NCBI GenBank assembly: GCA_041477815.1
Contig: JBGOUV010000141.1
Span: forward strand, 1-15,455
Direction of reading: 5' to 3'
Length of the DNA: 15,455 bases
Source: JBGOUV01 sp041477815
GTDB taxonomy: Bacteria; Acidobacteriota; Terriglobia; Bryobacterales; JACQDG01
Part shown: positions 13,245-15,455 of the stretch, piece by piece
Position numbering within the stretch: the stretch's first letter is position 1
Layout of the letters: the number at the start of each line of letters is the position of its first letter
Position numbers and translations under genes: made by a program
The notes under the pieces: model-generated
What the model saw: the letters and a program-made list of their open reading frames with translations, nothing else
What the model was told of the DNA's origin: nothing
The model's database searches: none

Positions 13245-15445
13245 TGGTTGGGATAGACCTTCAGGTTGTCGTAATACACTCCGAACTGGGCGTCGCCGAA
13301 GATGCCGGGACTGCCCTGCCGGTTCGGAATCGGGTCCACGCGGTCGATCGGCCAGGCGTCCGGCTCCGGGGCGGCGGCCGGCCAGGCTTTGCCGCGAATG
13401 CGCGTTTTGCCGTCGGCGGTGTTGTCCACGCGCAGCTTGAGGCGATACCAGGTGTTCGGTTTCCAGGCGAACGGCGCCGAGACCGCCCGCTCGGTTTCCG
13501 GCTGCCAGGAGTTCATTTCCAGGCGCTGGTTGTTGCCGAACGCTACTAGTGTGTACCGCTGCGCCACAATGCCGGCGTCGCCCATCTGGCGCCGCTTCTC
13601 GTTGATGCGGATATCGGCCTCCACGGTGTAGTTGGACCAGTCCGCCGGCCCCAGGAACACACGCGTGCGCTTGAACAGCGTCTCGTTGGGGACCTTCTCC
13701 AGCACCTTCTGGCCGTCCAGCTCGCTGATCTGGAAACGGCCGGCGGTCGCGCTCACCCAATGCGGCGGTACGCCGCCGGGACCGACCGGGTAGGATTCGA
13801 ACGTCTCGTTCCAGGGCAGCGGCGGAATCACCCGCGCGCGGGCCTCGCCGGTGACACCCGCGACCGTGGCCTTGATCAAGCCGGCCTGTCCGACCTTGTC
13901 GGGGGCCACCGCCAGCTTGCCGTCGGTCACCGTGCCCTTCAAGCCGGCCAGCGACCACGCGGCCTTGTCTTCGCGCAGGAACCGGCCCTGCGCGTCGAAC
14001 AGACGGGCGTGCAACTGGACCGTATCGCCCGGCTTCAGCACCATCTCGGTCGGGGTCACCTGGACCCACGCCGGCGCGCCCTGTCCCGGCTCCAGCGTCT
14101 GCGTCACCGGCTTCCACGGGCCATCGGCCGTCTTCTTGGGGCCGATGGCGTACAACGCGTCGCTCGAAATGAAGTAGACCCGGCCTCGCGCCACGGCCGC
14201 TCCCGCCACCACCGGCTCGGGGACCTTCTGCGAGAAGATGCCCTGCTTGCTGATGGGCAACTCCACTTCGCTCAACATCTCGCAACGGTCGGCGTGCGGA
14301 CGCAAGATGTAAAACTTGCCGGTCTCGGTGCCGACGTAAATCTTGCCGTCGGCCAGCACCACCGACGCCTTCTGCACCGTGCCCAGGCTCTGCTTCCAGA
14401 GCTGGCGGCCGGTCTCGACGTCGAAGGCGTGCAACCCTGAGCCGTTGTCCACCTGGTAGAGGCGGTCTCCATCGATTACCGCCGACGAGTACCCGGCCAG
14501 AAATCCCTTCACCGCCCACTTGATATGCTGCTTGCCGAGCTCCCCCTTGGCGGTCGGATCGAAGGCGGCGATCATGCCCATTTCGTTGATGTCCAGGTTC
14601 TCGTCGCCGTGGGACAAGAACGCCGTGTCGCCGCGGACCAGGATGCCGGTGTTCAAGCCGCGCTTGGCCACCACCAGCTTCCACACCGGCTCGCCGGTCT
14701 GCGGCTTCATCGCCAGCGCCGCTCCGTCGGACCCGCCGGTCACCAGCAGCCGCATGCCCTTCACGGTGACGATGTTCATCGGCGAGTAGCTGGTGTCGTA
14801 CGGACGGCCGCCGGGCGTGCTGATCCACATGATGTCGCCGGTCTTCTTGTCCAGGGCGATAAATCGCTGCGCGCGGTTCCCCTGCGAGCCCCAGGTGGAC
14901 GTGGGCGTGCTCACAATCACCAGGTTCCCATCGATGATCGGCGACACGGTACGGCCGCCGTGCGTGGTGAAAGGCGAGAACTCTTCGGTGATGGAGCGCT
15001 CCCACAGCTTCTTGCCGTCCTTGGTCAGCGCCGTCAGCAGGTTGTTCCCGCCGAAGACGTAGACGTGCCCGGTTTCAGGATCGGCCACCGGCGACGCCCA
15101 GGCCACCCGGTGCGCGGGCACGTCGCTCTGAAACAGGTTGTAGCGGTACTCCCAGAGCAGCTTGCCGGTGTCGGCGTGGAAACACAGGATCCGCTCCTGC
15201 TCCTTGGCGCCGCTTTCGGCCGTGTTTTGCAGGTACAGGTGATCGCCGAGCACCACCGGCGTCGAGCGCCCGCCGTAGGACGCTTTCCACGCCAGGTTCT
15301 CGCCGGAGAGCGACCACTTGGCCGGCAGGTTCTTTTCAGGGGAAGTGCCATCGCGTTGGGGACCGCGCCAGTCCGGCCAATCGCCGCCGGCCGCGGGGTG
15401 CATGGCAAGGAGAAGCAACAGCGGAAGGGTCCAGTGCTTGGTCAT
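13241..15445 (-). CDS. Large secreted protein: PQQ-like beta-propeller, Ig-like module and C-terminal concanavalin-like domain
   Basis: 734 residues from the ATG at 15445. Residues 1-20 (MTKHWTLPLLLLLAMHPAAG) are a Sec signal peptide. 'DWPDWRGPQRDGTSPEKNLP' (22-41) opens a propeller extending to about 435, with blades such as 'ILCFHADTGKLLWEY', 'FIALDKKTGDIMWIST', 'LHAFDVETGRQLWKQ' and 'IYVGTETGKFYILRP'. Residues of about 463-540 look like an Ig-like module ('LKPGDTVQLHARLFDAQGRF'). Residues of about 545-734 resemble a concanavalin-like sandwich of the kind seen in LamG/DUF1080-type proteins ('NETFESYPVGPGGVPPHW', 'WSNYTVEADIRI', 'YRLKLRVDN', 'GVYYDNLKVY'), suggesting polysaccharide binding. 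No heme motif is seen. First visible gene of the minus-strand operon; its promoter is probably beyond the right edge, and only ten bases precede the ATG here. Confidence 0.87.
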   Translation of the reverse strand: MTKHWTLPLLLLLAMHPAAGGDWPDWRGPQRDGTSPEKNLPAKWSLSGENLAWKASYGGRSTPVVLGDHLYLQNTAESGAKEQERILCFHADTGKLLWEYRYNLFQSDVPAHRVAWASPVADPETGHVYVFGGNNLLTALTKDGKKLWERSITEEFSPFTTHGGRTVSPIIDGNLVIVSTPTSTWGSQGNRAQRFIALDKKTGDIMWISTPGGRPYDTSYSPMNIVTVKGMRLLVTGGSDGAALAMKPQTGEPVWKLVVAKRGLNTGILVRGDTAFLSHGDENLDINEMGMIAAFDPTAKGELGKQHIKWAVKGFLAGYSSAVIDGDRLYQVDNGSGLHAFDVETGRQLWKQSLGTVQKASVVLADGKIYVGTETGKFYILRPHADRCEMLSEVELPISKQGIFSQKVPEPVVAGAAVARGRVYFISSDALYAIGPKKTADGPWKPVTQTLEPGQGAPAWVQVTPTEMVLKPGDTVQLHARLFDAQGRFLREDKAAWSLAGLKGTVTDGKLAVAPDKVGQAGLIKATVAGVTGEARARVIPPLPWNETFESYPVGPGGVPPHWVSATAGRFQISELDGQKVLEKVPNETLFKRTRVFLGPADWSNYTVEADIRINEKRRQMGDAGIVAQRYTLVAFGNNQRLEMNSWQPETERAVSAPFAWKPNTWYRLKLRVDNTADGKTRIRGKAWPAAAPEPDAWPIDRVDPIPNRQGSPGIFGDAQFGVYYDNLKVYPNQ

Positions 15446-15455
15446 GGCAGTTTCC

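Noticed and set aside
13245..15005. Long minus-strand open frame upstream of the Tat-propeller start, giving an apparent 1052-residue protein
   Set aside because: This stretch is an out-of-phase reading of the large propeller gene on the same strand; it is rich in Arg/Gly/Ala with no family resemblance. The real start is the ATG at 13244, followed by a Tat signal.
9263..15445. Quinoprotein alcohol dehydrogenases with heme
   Set aside because: No CxxCH heme motif and no adjacent-cysteine disulfide motif typical of methanol-dehydrogenase-type enzymes was seen; only generic propeller repeats are supported.

Overview
The window is a compact, GC-rich piece of bacterial chromosome. Two unrelated secreted proteins end in the roughly 200-residue C-terminal domain known as TIGR03437, which is strongly expanded in Acidobacteriota of the Solibacter/Bryobacter group. 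With the high GC, the many PQQ-like beta-propellers and the ThuA-type protein, this points to Acidobacteriota, probably Bryobacterales. The assignment rests on protein families only; there is no rRNA in the window.

Left part (1-4068): the 3' part of a large secreted protein (metalloprotease-like N-terminal region, two Ig-like modules, TIGR03437 domain), then a Bcp/PrxQ-type peroxiredoxin, and, facing them, a secreted ThuA-domain protein with its own TIGR03437 domain. The peroxiredoxin and ThuA genes converge and overlap by 14 bp.

Middle (4069-8435): a divergent intergenic region with a good sigma70-type promoter and two inverted repeats, followed by a six-gene plus-strand operon: phoH, ybeY, a CorC/HlyC-type CBS membrane protein, era, a secreted BON-domain protein and a small unknown protein. 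It covers ribosome and rRNA maturation (PhoH-like ATPase, YbeY, Era) plus membrane and envelope functions. Every junction is a 4-bp ATGA stop/start overlap, except that the ybeY/CorC junction has been expanded by a 20-bp tandem repeat into three successive ATGA restart modules.

Right part (8436-15455): a broken FRG-domain gene (in-frame amber codon, abnormal 3' end) lies in a small plus-strand pocket. Everything beyond it is one tightly packed minus-strand operon, read from the right edge leftwards: a large PQQ-like propeller protein with a C-terminal carbohydrate-binding-like domain, a Tat-exported PQQ-like propeller protein, a hicB-hicA toxin-antitoxin pair, an iron-type alcohol dehydrogenase and a third PQQ-like propeller protein. 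hicBA sits inside the operon with 2-bp and roughly 11-bp spacings, and hicA appears to carry a one-base frameshift near its 3' end.

I found no tRNA, rRNA, CRISPR array, transposase or convincing Rho-independent terminator. The features most worth a second look are the tandem restart modules, hicBA inside a propeller/dehydrogenase operon with a damaged toxin gene, the interrupted FRG gene, and altered metal-site or active-site residues in two enzymes.
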